DNA of 64,000 nt from Trachythela sp. YZ-2020 (Eukaryota; Cnidaria; Anthozoa; Malacalcyonacea; Clavulariidae). The stretch is taken from positions 930,001 through 994,000 of the forward strand of contig JADLSH010000114.1 of assembly GCA_016169945.1 (NCBI GenBank), in the 5' to 3' direction. Shown piece by piece: positions 1 through 11,390 of the stretch. The stretch's first letter is position 1, and each line of letters starts with the position of its first letter. A program made the position numbers and the translations under genes. Below the pieces are notes generated by a model. The model was given only the letters and a program-made list of their open reading frames with translations. It was not told the DNA's origin and ran no database searches.

Positions 1-800
1 AAGGTGAAGTAACAGGATGAGGCTACATGTTTAACATTTTCTTCCCACTTAAGGTGTTCGTTAATATATGATTCTAGTAACTTAGTGGAAGAAACAGGTT
101 CTACCGAGGTATTGTTTATTTGGATATCAGTCCGTTTATTCTTCAGTGGGTGAACGGATGATAGTTGCGCAGTGGATAGTACCATGAGTTGTGTCTTCAT
201 TGAGTTGATGACAAGATTAGATTCATTCGACCATTCCTCAGGTTTGTCAACTGTGGACTGCAAATCGGCTACGGAGTTTGTCAGATTTCCAGGCTTACAA
301 TGAGTATAAAGGGTTGTGTCATCGGCATACTGGTGACATTTTGCCTTCACATATGTGGAAGGTCAACAACATATAAGTTGAAAACGAGTGCATGGACCTA
401 ATATTGATCTTTGAGGAACCCCAAAGTCGACCGAACACAAGTCATATGTTTTGTCATCAATTTGAAAAAAGTGCCTTCTTAATCCAGTGAGATAGTTTAC
501 CGTCCATTTAAGATATTCATTGGAAAAACCTAAATGACTAAGTTTCTTGAGAACGGTTTTGTATTTGATGGTGTCGAACGCTTTCGAAAAATCAGCTTGG
601 ACCATAAGTGTGACTTCACCGCGTTTCATTGCACGAAGTATATCGTCTCTGTAATACTGTCGTGGTTAAGTGACCTTTCCTAAAGCCAGAGATATTATCT
701 TTAAACAGAGATTTTGAGTTCAGGTATTCGACAAACTGGCGGTGTGTAAGCATTTAAAACGCCTTTGAGAGGACTGGAAGAATGAACTTTGGGCGCATGT
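1..800 (-). pseudogene. LINE reverse transcriptase fragment, running off the left edge
   Basis: Decayed non-LTR retrotransposon polymerase read on the minus strand. Reading from about 780 downwards, a GFRKGH-type thumb/finger segment leads into ADFSKAFDTI (motif A), then FGVPQRSILGP (motif B, with Arg where Gly is usual) and, after a frame change near 360, HQYADDTTLY (motif C; YADD codons at 318-329). The C-terminal side includes KLLESYINEHLKW and continues past base 1. At least two frame changes (near 660 and 360) make it non-functional. The motif order and wording resemble the CR1/L2-like LINEs abundant in cnidarians; that assignment is from memory of the family. Identity as LINE RT is secure, the clade is not. 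Confidence 0.85.
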
Positions 801-808
801 TGGAATTA

Positions 809-890
809 GTTATATGGTTATGTAATTGTTATGTTATTCTATTATGTTATGGTTATGTTATGTAATTAGCTACATGGTTATGTAATTTGT
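809..890. repeat. Low-complexity TTATG/GTAATT repeat
   Basis: Short imperfect tandem array built from TATGGTTATGTAATT and TTATGTTAT blocks. It lies exactly between the LINE fragment and the dispersed repeat that begins near 886, so it may be the tail or junction of one of them. Confidence 0.5.
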
Positions 891-2190
891 GATTGGTTTA
901 ACACCCCTTCTGGAAATCAACCAACCTCGTACCCAGACCTTTACATAGAAGTTGCGCTGAGCACGTGGACGACATGATGGGGAGAACGAGAAGAAAACTT
1001 GTGCTAAAATCCTCACAACCTCTACAAGTTACTCCATGCGCGATCATCTCGAGAACATCCAGACGAAGGACCTTCGTTCGAAACGTCGAAGTTCTTGTTG
1101 AATTTATGGTAGTTTCATCCTAAAAACTCGCAGCATGTCGTGTAGACCTACACTGGAACCACGCGTTCAAGATATTATCTGAAAACAAGAGTTGTCTGAG
1201 AATCGCGACAGGAAATCAGAAATAGTTAAGTGCGCAAAACAGAGCCCCGAGAGAATTATAAAATTTTGTTATAAAGTATTTACCCTTCTTATTTTGAGAG
1301 TGCATGAGAGTCGATGAGAGTTGGCGGTTAAACGCGAGCAAGAGTTGCAACTCTTATCAACGTAATTTACTCTGTCATATATAGCTAGACTTCTCCGTGA
1401 CAAAAGTACATAAACAACAGGGTATTTTTTAATACTGTAGCGTGATGGGGAATTTGCCCCATGCAGTGGCACTGAAGAGAAAAAGGCTGGCTGCTCCAGT
1501 TGTCTGTGCTCTTTGACCAGAATTAAGCTATGAACTTTCAAAGAAAATATTTAATCAATGATTCAATATTTAGTTCTATTTAATTACCAGTGCAAAATCC
1601 GAACAACATTGTTAATTCGTTCTCTATAGTTCAGTCTCCACCCACCTCCATCATCTGATAAAAAGTCTTGTGCCAGTTGATGGTCCAGGTACCAGGTGCT
1701 GAGCCACAATCTATAGTAATGATGGACACTGGTGTAGAAAGTACGGGGGCTGGGTAGCTAACATTTTGCACAGTTGGGGGGGCTATAAGCCTTCACCTCC
1801 TCCAAAATAGATTAGGTCCATATTCTTCAATAATGAACAGGTATGCTCAGGTTGGAACGCTTATTAGAGGTGGAAAGAAGTCAGTACTTTCTTTGGCCGA
1901 AAGAAGTGAGTACACAAGCCCCGCCAAGCAATTTGATCTACCATAACTGTTTATGAAACATAATTTTGCAACATGTTTGCTGTCCATTTTTTTCAGTTCG
2001 ACGCCAGAAAGTGCAAGAAATGACCTACGTACATGCAAATCTTCTAATTGTATTTTATGTGCAACTGATAGCTTGAGGGAAAATGTCGAACATTTTGGTT
2101 CCACTATACCATTCAATATGCACCGAAGTTACTTCCTTAAAATTGTGTTTGTAGCTGTGATTTTGAAACTAAGCTGAGTGTTTATATAAT
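886..2190 (+). repeat. Dispersed 1.3-1.6-kb repeat, copy A
   Basis: Non-coding repeat with a second copy in the same orientation at about 50490-52140. Shared landmarks in the same order are GTGATTG-TTTAACACCCC, ACCCAGACCT-TA, CCAGACGAAGGACCTTCG followed by TCGAAACGT, GCATGAGAGTCGATGAGA, GGGGCTGGG, and TTTGCTGTCC...TTCGACGCCAGAAAGTGC. No reading frame is conserved between the copies, so I see no protein. It looks like a non-autonomous transposon or the non-coding part of a larger one. Boundaries are approximate because no clean terminal repeat or target duplication could be read. Confidence 0.7.
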
Positions 2191-2526
2191 ATAGTTTGCC
2201 AGTTCCTACGTGTTACTCTTACCGGAAATGTCACTCTTGTTAGCCTCCTTACCGCCAAAGAACTAATGTAAGCAGGAAAATTATGGATTCGTTGCTGCCA
2301 TTAGTGTTTCTTAATTTCCATCAGTAAATCGAGAACCTGTCATCCAAGACATTGCGAAGGTTATCATTCCAACGACAATTTCATCTCTCTTTGATCCCGA
2401 GAATCTTCTTCGTTGTCGTGGGAGGATACACCATCCATTAAATATGTCAGCAAAGTTTCCGTATCTTCTACCTAAGAATCACCACTTCACTGATCTTGTA
2501 GCGTAAAACGTTCATGAGAACCTACT
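2191..2526. other. Unassigned, possibly LINE upstream sequence
   Basis: No gene or repeat recognised. The last part may belong to the endonuclease-RT linker of the following LINE fragment, but no reliable motif was seen. Confidence 0.3.
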
Positions 2527-4213
2527 CCACAGTGGCATGAACTCTACAATGACCACATTATGCCAGATATATTGGATTCCTTCCATCCACAAATACGTGC
2601 GAAATTGTCGCTGCGTCAATTATTTTGTCGTAAGGTCACTGGAACTGCATGCATGTGCCCCGACCTTCCTCCACTTCCCTGCTCGGAAGAAATTCTCAAG
2701 TATACAGATTTTGGCGCAATAAAGTGCAACGGGATGTTAAAGTGGCACGTAAAAAGTATTATGCAAATTCCGTGCAGAAGTTGAAAAGTGCAAACCCTTC
2801 CAGATGGTGGAAAGAGGTTAAATCCATAGGGGGCCTCTCTTCTCGGGAATCTTGGGTACATCAACTACTTTCTGATGCAAACCCCACCTGTGAGGACCTT
2901 GCTGAGTCATATAACGGATATCTTGTTGGACTTACTTCGCAATTTAAACCTTTTCTAGAATGCACCGATGACCAAGAGACAGAAGTTCCCAACCATCTAC
3001 TCGTAAATATAGGGCAAGTTTAGTCAGTGTTGCGACGTCTTAAAACGAAGAAGTCTCCTGGTCCAGACGGTATCCCAAATAGGATTCTGAAAACCTTCGC
3101 TTTTGAATTAGCCCCTGTCATAATGGACATTTACAATTCGTCAGTGCTTCAGGGAGTCTTCCCCGATCAGCTGAAACGCTCTATCGTCGTTCCTATTCCA
3201 AAAGTGTCACCACCCCAGACTATTGAGGATGATTTAAGACCTATATCACTCACAGCTCAGGTATCTAAAGTGATGGAAGGATTTATGCTACAGTCGCTCA
3301 TGTCAGAAGTGGGTCATAAATTGGACCCAAAGCAATTTGCTCTTCCGGGAAAGTCAACCACTCAGGCACTAGTTTACCTCCTCCACGTGATCCATGCTGC
3401 TTTAGATCAAGGTCACTGTTCTGTAAGAATCTTTTTTGCTGATTTCAAATGTAAGGAGATGACAATATCCTTCCTCCAATACCAACTTCCACTTGATAAT
3501 GCGATCTACATAGATGGTTCGCCAGTGCAATCAGTATCCTCCTTTAAACTGCTTGGCGTGCTGCTGCGAGATGATCTATCTTGGTGTGACCATGTTGATT
3601 ATGTGATTAAAAAAGCAAATTCCAGACTCTATGCATTGCGGAAGTTAAAAAATATTCCTCCTTCATCCGGTCCCGAATTGAGTACGCTTCACCAGCGTGG
3701 TCAACGCTGACCCAAGGCCAGTCTGACCTTATCGAGTCGATACAGAGAAGAGCATTGCGTATCTTGCTTCCCGAAATGTCGTATCAAGACGCATTGAATT
3801 ATACTGGTCTAAAAAAGTTAAGTACACGTAGACATAATTCCTGCGAACAATTTATCCGGAAATTGAAACTTGATAATGGTCCTATAAATCCTCTTAAGGA
3901 TGTTGTTGCAACTCGTATACGTCCAGCTACTCATAATTATAATCTTAGGTCCGAATCAAGCTGGTCACTCCAGACGAACACAGAACGGTTTCAAAATTTC
4001 ATAACTGTTAAGTATAATTATTAATGTATAGTAGTACTCGTGTATACCCAATTAATTTGTGGGCAGATTTAAACTGACTTTTCAGAATGAACATTGAACG
4101 GTTTCTACCCAATTTTATTTGTAAATTTTATTTTTAATGTATTTACTTATAATCATGTAATTCAGTTTCTACTGCAATGTGATTAATTAAACAGATTATT
4201 ATTATTATTATTA
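2527..4213 (+). pseudogene. LINE polymerase with internal deletion, ending in an ATT tail
   Basis: Second non-LTR retrotransposon, plus strand. It reads in order: a linker with RFWRNKVQRDVKVARKKYY and WWKEVKSIGG (about 2700-2830); KKSPGPDGIPNRIL (RT motif 1, about 3050); DLRPISLTAQVSKVMEGF (motif 2, about 3230); and FALPGKSTTQALVYLLH (motif 3, about 3340). At about 3447 motif A (FFADFK) jumps directly to CKEMTISFLQY. Motif B and the YADD motif are therefore missing through an internal deletion. The C-terminal part resumes (FKLLGVLLRDDLSW, then in another frame QRRALRILLPEMSYQDAL) and stops at 4022. Frame changes near 3024 and 3670. An (ATT)n run at about 4197-4213 is a plausible LINE 3' tail. 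It cannot encode active RT. Confidence 0.87.
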
Positions 4214-4292
4214 AGTCAAGAACAGCCGAGGCAGAACCCACAGCCCTTCACGCACGTGACAACACTGGAGAAACATCTTCCTCTTCAAATAT
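4214..4292 (+). pseudogene. Left stub of the BEL/Pao-like element
   Basis: About 75 bp lying between the LINE tail and the 2.4-kb inverted-repeat element. Taken across that element, reading continues into the integrase remnant on the right, with the target duplication AAATAT (4287-4292) shared. Little else can be said. Confidence 0.4.
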
Positions 4293-6697
4293 AGGCCTGC
4301 TCTGGGATCTTAACTCGCCTTAACTCGCCGCGAGATAATGCAAGTTAAGGCGAGTTAAGGCGAGTTTAGGCGATTTAAGAAAAAACACAACTTTTAGGTA
4401 ATGCGTTTTAAGGCGTTTTAGGGCGATTTAAGGCGATTTAAGAAAAAATACATGGTAATTAAATATGCAAGTATAGTACTTTAAGCAAAATACAGTAATA
4501 ACACATAATTAATAGTGCATAGTAAATGTATTTTGAAAGAGCACCACTCCCCCCCTCACACCCCCAGGGGGTCTGGTTAGACTGTTATGTAAACAAGACC
4601 CAGTTGAAACTTATTATTAATTAGCTTGTTATTTTGCCATATTACTAATTTTAAGGTTATACCACCAAATTGCTGGAATTAATACAATGAAGAACATAAA
4701 CCAGTATATAATAACATGTATTTTTAAATTGAATTGCATACTAATACCTATTACTAAGTTCAGTCCTGGAACCACAATCAATTGGAAATCTAAAAAATCA
4801 GGGTTGTGGCTGGAATGTAGGAACGAGAAGATTTAGTGCATCCCATGGGGTTGCTATCCTATATTTTGAGAATTTCCAAATGCATGAATGCCTTGTCAAT
4901 ATCTTGGAAATTCCAAGAGTACAGAATATATTAAAACTGTGACCATGCATGTTCCAATGTGGCAATACATTGTAGTTATTCAAACGAATTTACATATGTG
5001 TTAAATTAAACTTACCAAATAAGCTTGAATTTACGTTGCAAATATAGTATTTCATTTCCATGTGTTCATTTAAAAACTAAAACTCAACATTGATTGGTAT
5101 TTATTTCAATTCCCCTCGATATATAAAGTGCAGTATTTATAAAAATCCACTAATGTTAAAATTTAGTTTATATAAAGTTTCCCACACTTGAATAATAAAT
5201 TCCCGCTGGATAGCCTGAGAGAAGGCTCCCTCCCCACAGTGGCTAACATGAAGTATTTAACTGAATTCATGAAAATGCCAAGTTTTGCTATCGACCGAAG
5301 ATCGTACGCTAAAAATGTTAAACCTCGGTTATTAAAACGATCATGGATCTTTATATAAGACAATATGAACCGGACAATGCTGACTATAAAAGTTGACCAG
5401 GATCATGCTGTGGTTTATCAATTTATGTAAGTTTGAACACTGTTGATATAAAATATTAAATGTTGTGCACTACAGGCACTGCAATTCAGCACTTGTATAT
5501 AAGGCCGTCGGAATTATTAAAAGTATCAGTTTACCGTCACTTAAAATTTCGAAAGTTGATAAGCCCTCTACCCTGTAATTTATAGGCCCCGCACTATTTC
5601 AATAAAGGAAAACGAAACAATTTATGAATTGTTCTGGAAGTTCATATCACAATATTGGCATATTAATTATACTTATCGAAATAGATAAAATGTTGAAAAC
5701 AGACTGATTCTTGCCATTCTGACTTTTTTCTGTTTGAATATAAGGGTTCCTATGTCATATTATATACCTATAAGCTTGATAGTATGTAACTTATGCACCA
5801 GTCATGGAAAGCCTCGCACCCCCCTATCCGGGACATGCCGGGAAATAGCGGGCATTTTTATGCCTGGGTACTCAGGGCATTAGACAGCGTATGTTAGATA
5901 TGTGTCATGATGGCCAGGGATTATGGGCTGGGAATCAGTGGGATTTCGTCTGTTCGAGATGTATTATTAAGCCTTGTTCATCGACATTTACCCTATACTC
6001 TATAGACATTGTTTTACTAAAAATAGCTTTTACAGGATAATGTATTGACTTTGTGTAAATTGCAAGATACAGCTAACAGACAAAATGCAAAATATTTACC
6101 TACTTTGGCAAAGTTTTGACAAACTCTGGATTGCATGTTTGGCCTCCAATGATCAAAATTGGGGAAATTTTAGAATAGTTTGTTGAATTTTAAAAGCAAT
6201 TATTATGGTAGCCTTCATTTTTGGTGCCCGGGTAGCGGGGGACTTTAGTCATGTTTAGACTAGTAAGAAGGCCATGTATAGGTTGGGGATTAGAATGATT
6301 TAGGACACAACCTTTATCTAATGTCCGCTGTTCCCTGGGTAGGGGGGTGCGTGGCTTTCCAATTACTAGTGCATTACTGTGTTTCGGCTTTTATCAATAA
6401 GCATGTAACTTCCCTTGTTTCGGCTAAGCCCCCTCTCTCCAGCAAGCCCCCTCGGATAAGCGCCCTCCTAATCTTATCTGAAATAAACAACCAGAACCCC
6501 CCTCTCCTGGGGAAAGGGTGTTTACACTGTATATAGTATTTACTATTTTCAGCATTTTAATTTGGTTGGCGAGTTTAGGCGATTTAGTGCGAGTTTAAGC
6601 GATTTAAGGGAATCGTTGCCAATTTTTATCCGCGATTTAAGGCGAGTTAAGGCGATTTAAGGCGAGTTAAGGCGAGTTAAGATCCCAGAGCAGGCCT
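4293..6697. mobile_element. Non-autonomous DNA transposon with 37-bp TIRs and 6-bp TSD
   Basis: The first 37 bp (4293-4329, starting AGGCCTGCTCTGGGATC) are the exact reverse complement of the last 37 bp (6661-6697). AAATAT directly precedes and follows the element (4287-4292 and 6698-6703). Subterminal regions (about 4330-4445 and 6565-6660) are packed with variants of GGCGAGTTAAGGCGATTTAA, a possible transposase-binding array. The 2,405-bp body is AT-rich and has no credible ORF, so it must be mobilised in trans if active. It split a BEL/Pao-like integrase and is therefore younger than that remnant. Superfamily unknown. Confidence 0.85.
5790..6378. repeat. Imperfect inverted repeat inside the 2.4-kb element
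   Basis: About 45 bp around 5790-5835 (with CGCACCCCCCTA) reappears as an imperfect reverse complement around 6320-6378 (with TAGGGGGGTGCG). It could be a second element nested in the first, or an internal duplication. Divergence is too high to define ends. Confidence 0.45.
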
Positions 6698-7787
6698 AAA
6701 TATGTTGTGATCAGAGCCGTACAGATTGTGACACACCTATCCACAGAGTGTTTTCTGAATGCATTCAGGAGATTCGTAGTTGCAAGTTGTTGCCACAAAG
6801 CATGATCCTAGATAACGCGTCAACCTACAGTACTTATCTGCTGCCGGCGAACTCAGAGCCAGTGGCGTACCGAGCGAGGGGTGTAGGGGATGTTACATTC
6901 TTGAAAAATACTGTCAGCAAATTGACCTTCGTCGGTTAAAACGTAGAGTTTGAAATAGGTATCTTAGTCGGTAAATTTTTTCGACGGACGAATAATTTAC
7001 GTTGCGCGCTCGCTGAGGCTTACCAACTGACATGGGATTTTTTCAAAAATAAATTTTGGGCCTGCGTTGGAAGCATTTGATCGGTGTCACTAAAACTACA
7101 TTAAAAAAGGTCATTGGTCGCACATATATCAACCTGGAAGGCTTACGAACGACCACGGTTGAGATAGAAGATGTCCTTAATAATCGTCCCATAACATATT
7201 TCACTTCCGGAATCCACAATCTCGAACCATTAATTAACGCCTTTTCACCTGCTCTACGGAAGACGCGTTACAAAACTACCACGTCAAGTAGTTAAAGAAG
7301 ATGAACTCCACGATCCCCATTCTGACGACGACTCCGAAGTTAGACAAAGAGCGAAAAGACAATCGGTAATAATACAGTATTTCTGCGTGCAATGGAGACC
7401 TGATTCACCCAGTGAATTTCGCGAAACATCTGGGGTTAACGATCAGAAAATCAAACAGGGTGACGTGGTATTAATTCACGATGACGGCCCCAAAGTCAAC
7501 TGGAGACTTGCTGTGATTGAGAACCTTGTCAGTGGAAATGATGGATTGAATCGGAATGCTTATATTCGTACTAGCAGAGTAGCAGTGGTAGAATCAATAG
7601 ACGTGTGGCTTGGCTCTACCTCCTCGAAGTCTCATCCAAACAGGAATCACAAAGCACCCCAGTATCAGAGGAATCCGAGAAACCACTACCAGTGTCGTCT
7701 GAAAACCCACACCGCCCGAAAAGTAAAGCTACTTTAAGGGTAGGTGAACGAATTGCAAGTTGGGCAAATAGCCTAGAACAGATCTAA
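6698..7787 (+). pseudogene. BEL/Pao-type retrotransposon integrase remnant
   Basis: Pieces of an integrase in the BEL/Pao style. First piece, 6698-6835: RAVQIVTHLSTECFLNAFRRF followed, after a frame change, by ILDNASTY; the Asp of this segment matches the second catalytic Asp region. Second piece, from about 7035: WKHLIGVTKTTLKKVIGR, then EIEDVLNNRPITYF. Third piece, from about 7400: VNDQKIKQGDVVLIHDDGPKVNWRLAVIENLVSGNDG, a C-terminal beta-barrel region typical of BEL integrases. The segment 6840-7030 is foreign or highly diverged and starts with CAGTGGCGTA, which resembles the end of a small hAT-like element. Frame changes and the 2.4-kb insertion show it is dead. Confidence 0.75.
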
Positions 7788-7933
7788 TCGATCACTTCAC
7801 ATGCATTTTTAAGGACTTCATAATTTTTTTCCCGAAAAAAGGAAGGCTTATTAGAAAGTGGTCTTTTTTGAGAGAAGGATTTACTGTATTTTTGTTAACT
7901 CGACAATGTGGGCGTTGCTGACTCTACTCATTA

Positions 7934-8164
7934 GGGAGTTTAAGCTTCACGTTTTAGGGCAACGGCAAACGGAAGAGTCGAGTTTTCTTGGCAGAATTTT
8001 CGCTTAACTTCTTCGCTTCATATTTTCTTTCTTATCTCAAAAGAATCATTATACATTACAGTTTTAAAATAGAAAGTTCATTTTCCCCTTAATGCCTAAT
8101 AGCATAAAATCTTTCTTCGCCTGGCGTTTGTCGTTTGACGTATGAAAGCGAAGCTTAAACTCTC
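7934..8164. mobile_element. MITE with GGGAGTTTAAGCTTC ends, TA target site
   Basis: Inverted ends: GGGAGTTTAAGCTTC at the left and GAAGCTTAAACTCTC at the right (one mismatch), each next to TA or TTA. The 231-bp body is non-coding. TA duplication suggests Tc1/mariner-type mobilisation, while the symmetric TTA/TAA would also fit Harbinger. Confidence 0.7.
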
Positions 8165-8680
8165 TAATAAGAACCTATTACGCTGTCGCTGCCTAAGTAT
8201 TTCATTGTTGAAGGACCTGAAAGTATGATGTTTCATAGAAGAGCAGTTAGAGCATCACACCACGGAAATACAGACCATTGATTTAACTTTTTTTCTCAAA
8301 CAGTGAGTCGCGCAATGATCCATGGGAATGCTTTATCAAAACAATAGGACGGAAACGCGAGGAGGCAGAAGCAGAGTAACAATTCTGAGTATTAAGTTTC
8401 CAGACGTTCTCTGAATTATTACCAGAAAACGTCTTTGCTAGCATGAATTTCAGGCGGCCACTCGTTGAGATGACAAAGGAGTGGCCGTCTGAAATGCAGG
8501 CTACGCCTTTGCAGACTGGCAGTCGAAAGCTCGTAGCTTAAATAGACATTAATTGCAAGAGAATGTCTGAAAACTTAATATGAAAAATCCTGGTTTCGAA
8601 ACATCTTTAATTCTGAGTATAGCGTCCTAATCGCAGACGTCTGTGACTTCATCGAGTGAGACTACCCTAGCTGTGGGAGT

Positions 8681-10061
8681 CTAGGTTTTTGTCGAGTGTC
8701 GAGGGTTGAAAGTCGAGTGTCAAATGTCGAGAGTCGAGAGTCGCAAAAAAATCGAGGGTCGTATATAAAAAGTCAAGGTCGTATATAAAAAGTCGAGGGT
8801 CGTATTTTTAAATATTTTTTTGGTTTTGTAGTGTCGAGAGTAAAAATTCGCGGGTAGAAAGCGCGAGGGTACTTTAAAATTTATTAATTTAACAAAAATA
8901 ATTATTTTAACTCGTGTAATTGATCTTAGTTTAATTTTAACTTGTAATTTTTTTATAATTTTAATTTTTTATATGATAAATTTAAGTAAAACATTTCTAC
9001 CCAAATACAGTAAACATACATCAATTTTCCCCGCACATGTTCAAAGATCGGGTTCCAAACGGGCGTGGTTTATGTACTTGTTTAATCACAGCAGCCCAGG
9101 CAATGACTACTATATACTGACAGTATATTGTTATAAAATGTCTATATATAATGGTTTCAATTTGTATATTTTCAGGGGCAAATAAACATTAAATTGGTTA
9201 ATAATTGCAGTTAAAACACAGAGTGGACGTAGTGGACACTAACTGGTAGATTTTAACTGCCATTATTAACCAATTTAATGTTTATTTGCCCCTGAAAATA
9301 TACAAATTGAAACCATTATATATAGGCATTTTATAACAATATACTGTCAGTATATACTAGTCATTGCCTGGGCCCTGGGCTGCTGTGATTAAATAAGTAC
9401 ATAAACCACGCCCGTTTGGAACCCGACTATAGCTTTTGATTGGCATTTATAAGTAATCTTTGAACATGTGCGGGAAAGTTGATGTATGTTTAGGTTTTCA
9501 CTGTTTCCATCTATCAAACTGACGTACGCAATTTTCCCGATTTTCCAAGATTTTCATATTCGTTTTTCTTGAGGTTTAGGTTTAGGTTTTGGGTTAGGGT
9601 GGGTTTTAGGGTTAGAGTCAGTTACAAAGTTTTTAACTTTGCTTCAAAGTTGAAAAATGACGTAACGTCAGTTTGATAGATGGAAACAAATGTTTTACTT
9701 AAATTTATCATATAAAAAATTAAAATTATAAAAAAATTACAAGTTAATATTAAACTAAGATCAATTACACGAGTTAAAATAATTATTTTTGTTAAATTAA
9801 TAAATTTTAAAGTACCCTCGTGCTTTCTACCCGCGAATTTTTACTCTCGACCTGTCGAACCTACAAAACCAAAAAAATATTTATAAAATACGACCCTCGA
9901 CTTTTTATATACGACCCTTGACTTTTTATATACGACCCTCGACTTTTTATATACGACCCTCGACTTTTTTTGCGACCCTCGACTTTTTACCCTCGACTCT
10001 CGACATTTGACCCTCGACACTCGACTTCCAACCCTCGACACTCGACCCTCGACAAAAACCC
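8681..10061. mobile_element. Foldback element, about 1.38 kb near-palindrome
   Basis: Two long arms are reverse complements of each other around a centre near 9230. The ends read AGGTTTTTGTCGAG at left and CTCGACAAAAACCC at right. Outer arm parts consist of GTCGAGGGTCG and GTATATAAAAAGTCGAG minisatellite units. Inner parts are AT-rich and include the mirrored segment from CAGGGGCAAATAAACATT. The right arm is interrupted by a small element (9506-9690). AGT stands on both sides (8678-8680 and 10062-10064), and copy 2 of the surrounding duplication shows the unfilled site with one AGT. No transposase. Confidence 0.85.
9506..9690. mobile_element. MITE nested in the right foldback arm
   Basis: Ends are inverted copies of TTTCCATCTATCAAACTGAC (9508 onwards and about 9667-9688). 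The interior has G-rich telomere-like words (GGTTTAGGTTT, GGGTTAGGGTGGG) and CAAAGTTTTTAACTTTG. The left foldback arm lacks this insert, so it landed after the palindrome formed. A related sequence lies at 12705-12850. Confidence 0.75.
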
Positions 10062-10717
10062 AGTAACTAAAATTTTATTCCGCAACAAAATTTTCCCGCC
10101 CGCTAAGGCGATGCCTGCGGATAAGGGTATGTCAAAGGCGATTACATCACTGGTGTCTTGAGGGTTTTCACTTGTTTCTCTGAATTAGTACCAGAAAACG
10201 TCTTTGCTAGCATGAATTTCAGACGGCCACTCGTTGAAATGACAAAGGAATGACCGTCTGAAATTCAGGCTTCGTCTTTGCAGATTGGCAGTTGAAAGCT
10301 CGTAGCTTAAATAGACATTAATTGCAAGAGAATGCCTGAAAACTTAATATGAATAATCCTGGTTGCGCATAAAAAATCTTTAGTTCTGAGTATAGCGTCC
10401 TAATCTCAGACGCCTGTGACTTCATCGAGTGAGACTACTCTAGCTGTGGCAGTAACTAAAATCTTTGCCCGCAACAAAATTTCCCGCCCGCTAAGGCGAC
10501 GCCTGCGGATAAGGGTATGTCAAAGGCGATTACATCACTGATGTCTTCATCCTCGTACCCAGGCTTTTCCCTCTTGTGGAGATAAAACTATGGATAAAAC
10601 CCTGGATGGAGCTAGTCACGTGTCTCTTTAAATTTTTATTGCCTAAATTGGTGAGAAGTATCATATTACATGCTTCCACTTGAAAATTATACACTTTAAT
10701 TGCAAGGAGTGGGATAT

Positions 10718-11156
10718 TATTATTTATTATATGGCTTTATGAAATCCGCGGTTCTGATTGGCTAGCGAGCGGTCCGATAAAAGCCGTATCCGGACCGTGG
10801 TCCGGATAACTAGCTATCCGGACCGGTGTCCCGGATTAAAAAATTAAAAATTTTAAATGAAATTTTAAAAATTTAAAACAGAAATATTTAAAAATATTTT
10901 TTTTAAAAATTTAAAAAAATTTTTAAAATTTAAAATTTTAAAAATTTGCAATTAATAAAACAAAAAAAACAATGCCCATCGTTATGAAAGCCAAAGTGCC
11001 AAACTGGCAAACAACCGTCGTTGTTCGATAAAAGTAACAGAATAGCTAATGAGGAAGCCATTTCATGTCTCAACATGAAAGGTGGCGAAAAATTCTTGTT
11101 TATGCCTTAATTAATTTAAGAATCAAACTCAAGAGCCATATAATAAACAGTTTATT
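10718..11156. mobile_element. AT-rich MITE-like element
   Basis: TTTATTATATGGCT near 10720 is matched by its reverse complement AGCCATATAATAAA near 11140. Between them are TGATTGGCTAGCGAGCGGTC, a block of CCGGA words (10788-10835), and almost pure A/T from 10836 to 10960. Non-coding. Ends and target site are approximate. Confidence 0.5.
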
Positions 11157-11204
11157 GACCTCGCTTGTTCGGTCTGTACAGTGAAATATCGGACGGGTGT
11201 AGAT

Positions 11205-11390
11205 AAAAGGCGGACGGCGGACGGCGGACGGCGGACGGCGGACGGACTCGTGGTATTTTTAACCGGGGTTTTATCGCCAGTAGTTATTACGGCGGACGGA
11301 CTCGTGGTATTTTTAGCCGGGGTTTTATCGCCGGTAGTTTTTTGTGGGGTATTTTTAACCGGGGTATTTCCCCCGGCGGATGGTTACTGA
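11205..11390. repeat. GC-rich minisatellite block
   Basis: Five consecutive GGCGGAC units (about 11209-11246) are followed by two to three copies of a roughly 35-bp unit containing ACTCGTGGTATTTTT and CGGGGTTTTATCGCC. It stands out from the AT-rich surroundings. The open frame through it is compositional and not supported as a gene. Confidence 0.7.

Larger units (their letters stand above)
8408..10160. repeat. Tandem duplication copy 1, interrupted
   Basis: About 370 bp of unique-looking sequence (8408-8680 plus 10065-10160) that recurs immediately downstream as copy 2 at 10177-10547. Both begin TCTCTGAATTA and include GCTAGCATGAATTTCAG, AGACATTAATTGCAAGAG, GACTTCATCGAGTGAG and CTAAGGCGA-GCCTGCGGAT. 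Copy 1 is split by the 1.38-kb foldback element after CTGTGGGAGT. No protein seen. Confidence 0.85.
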
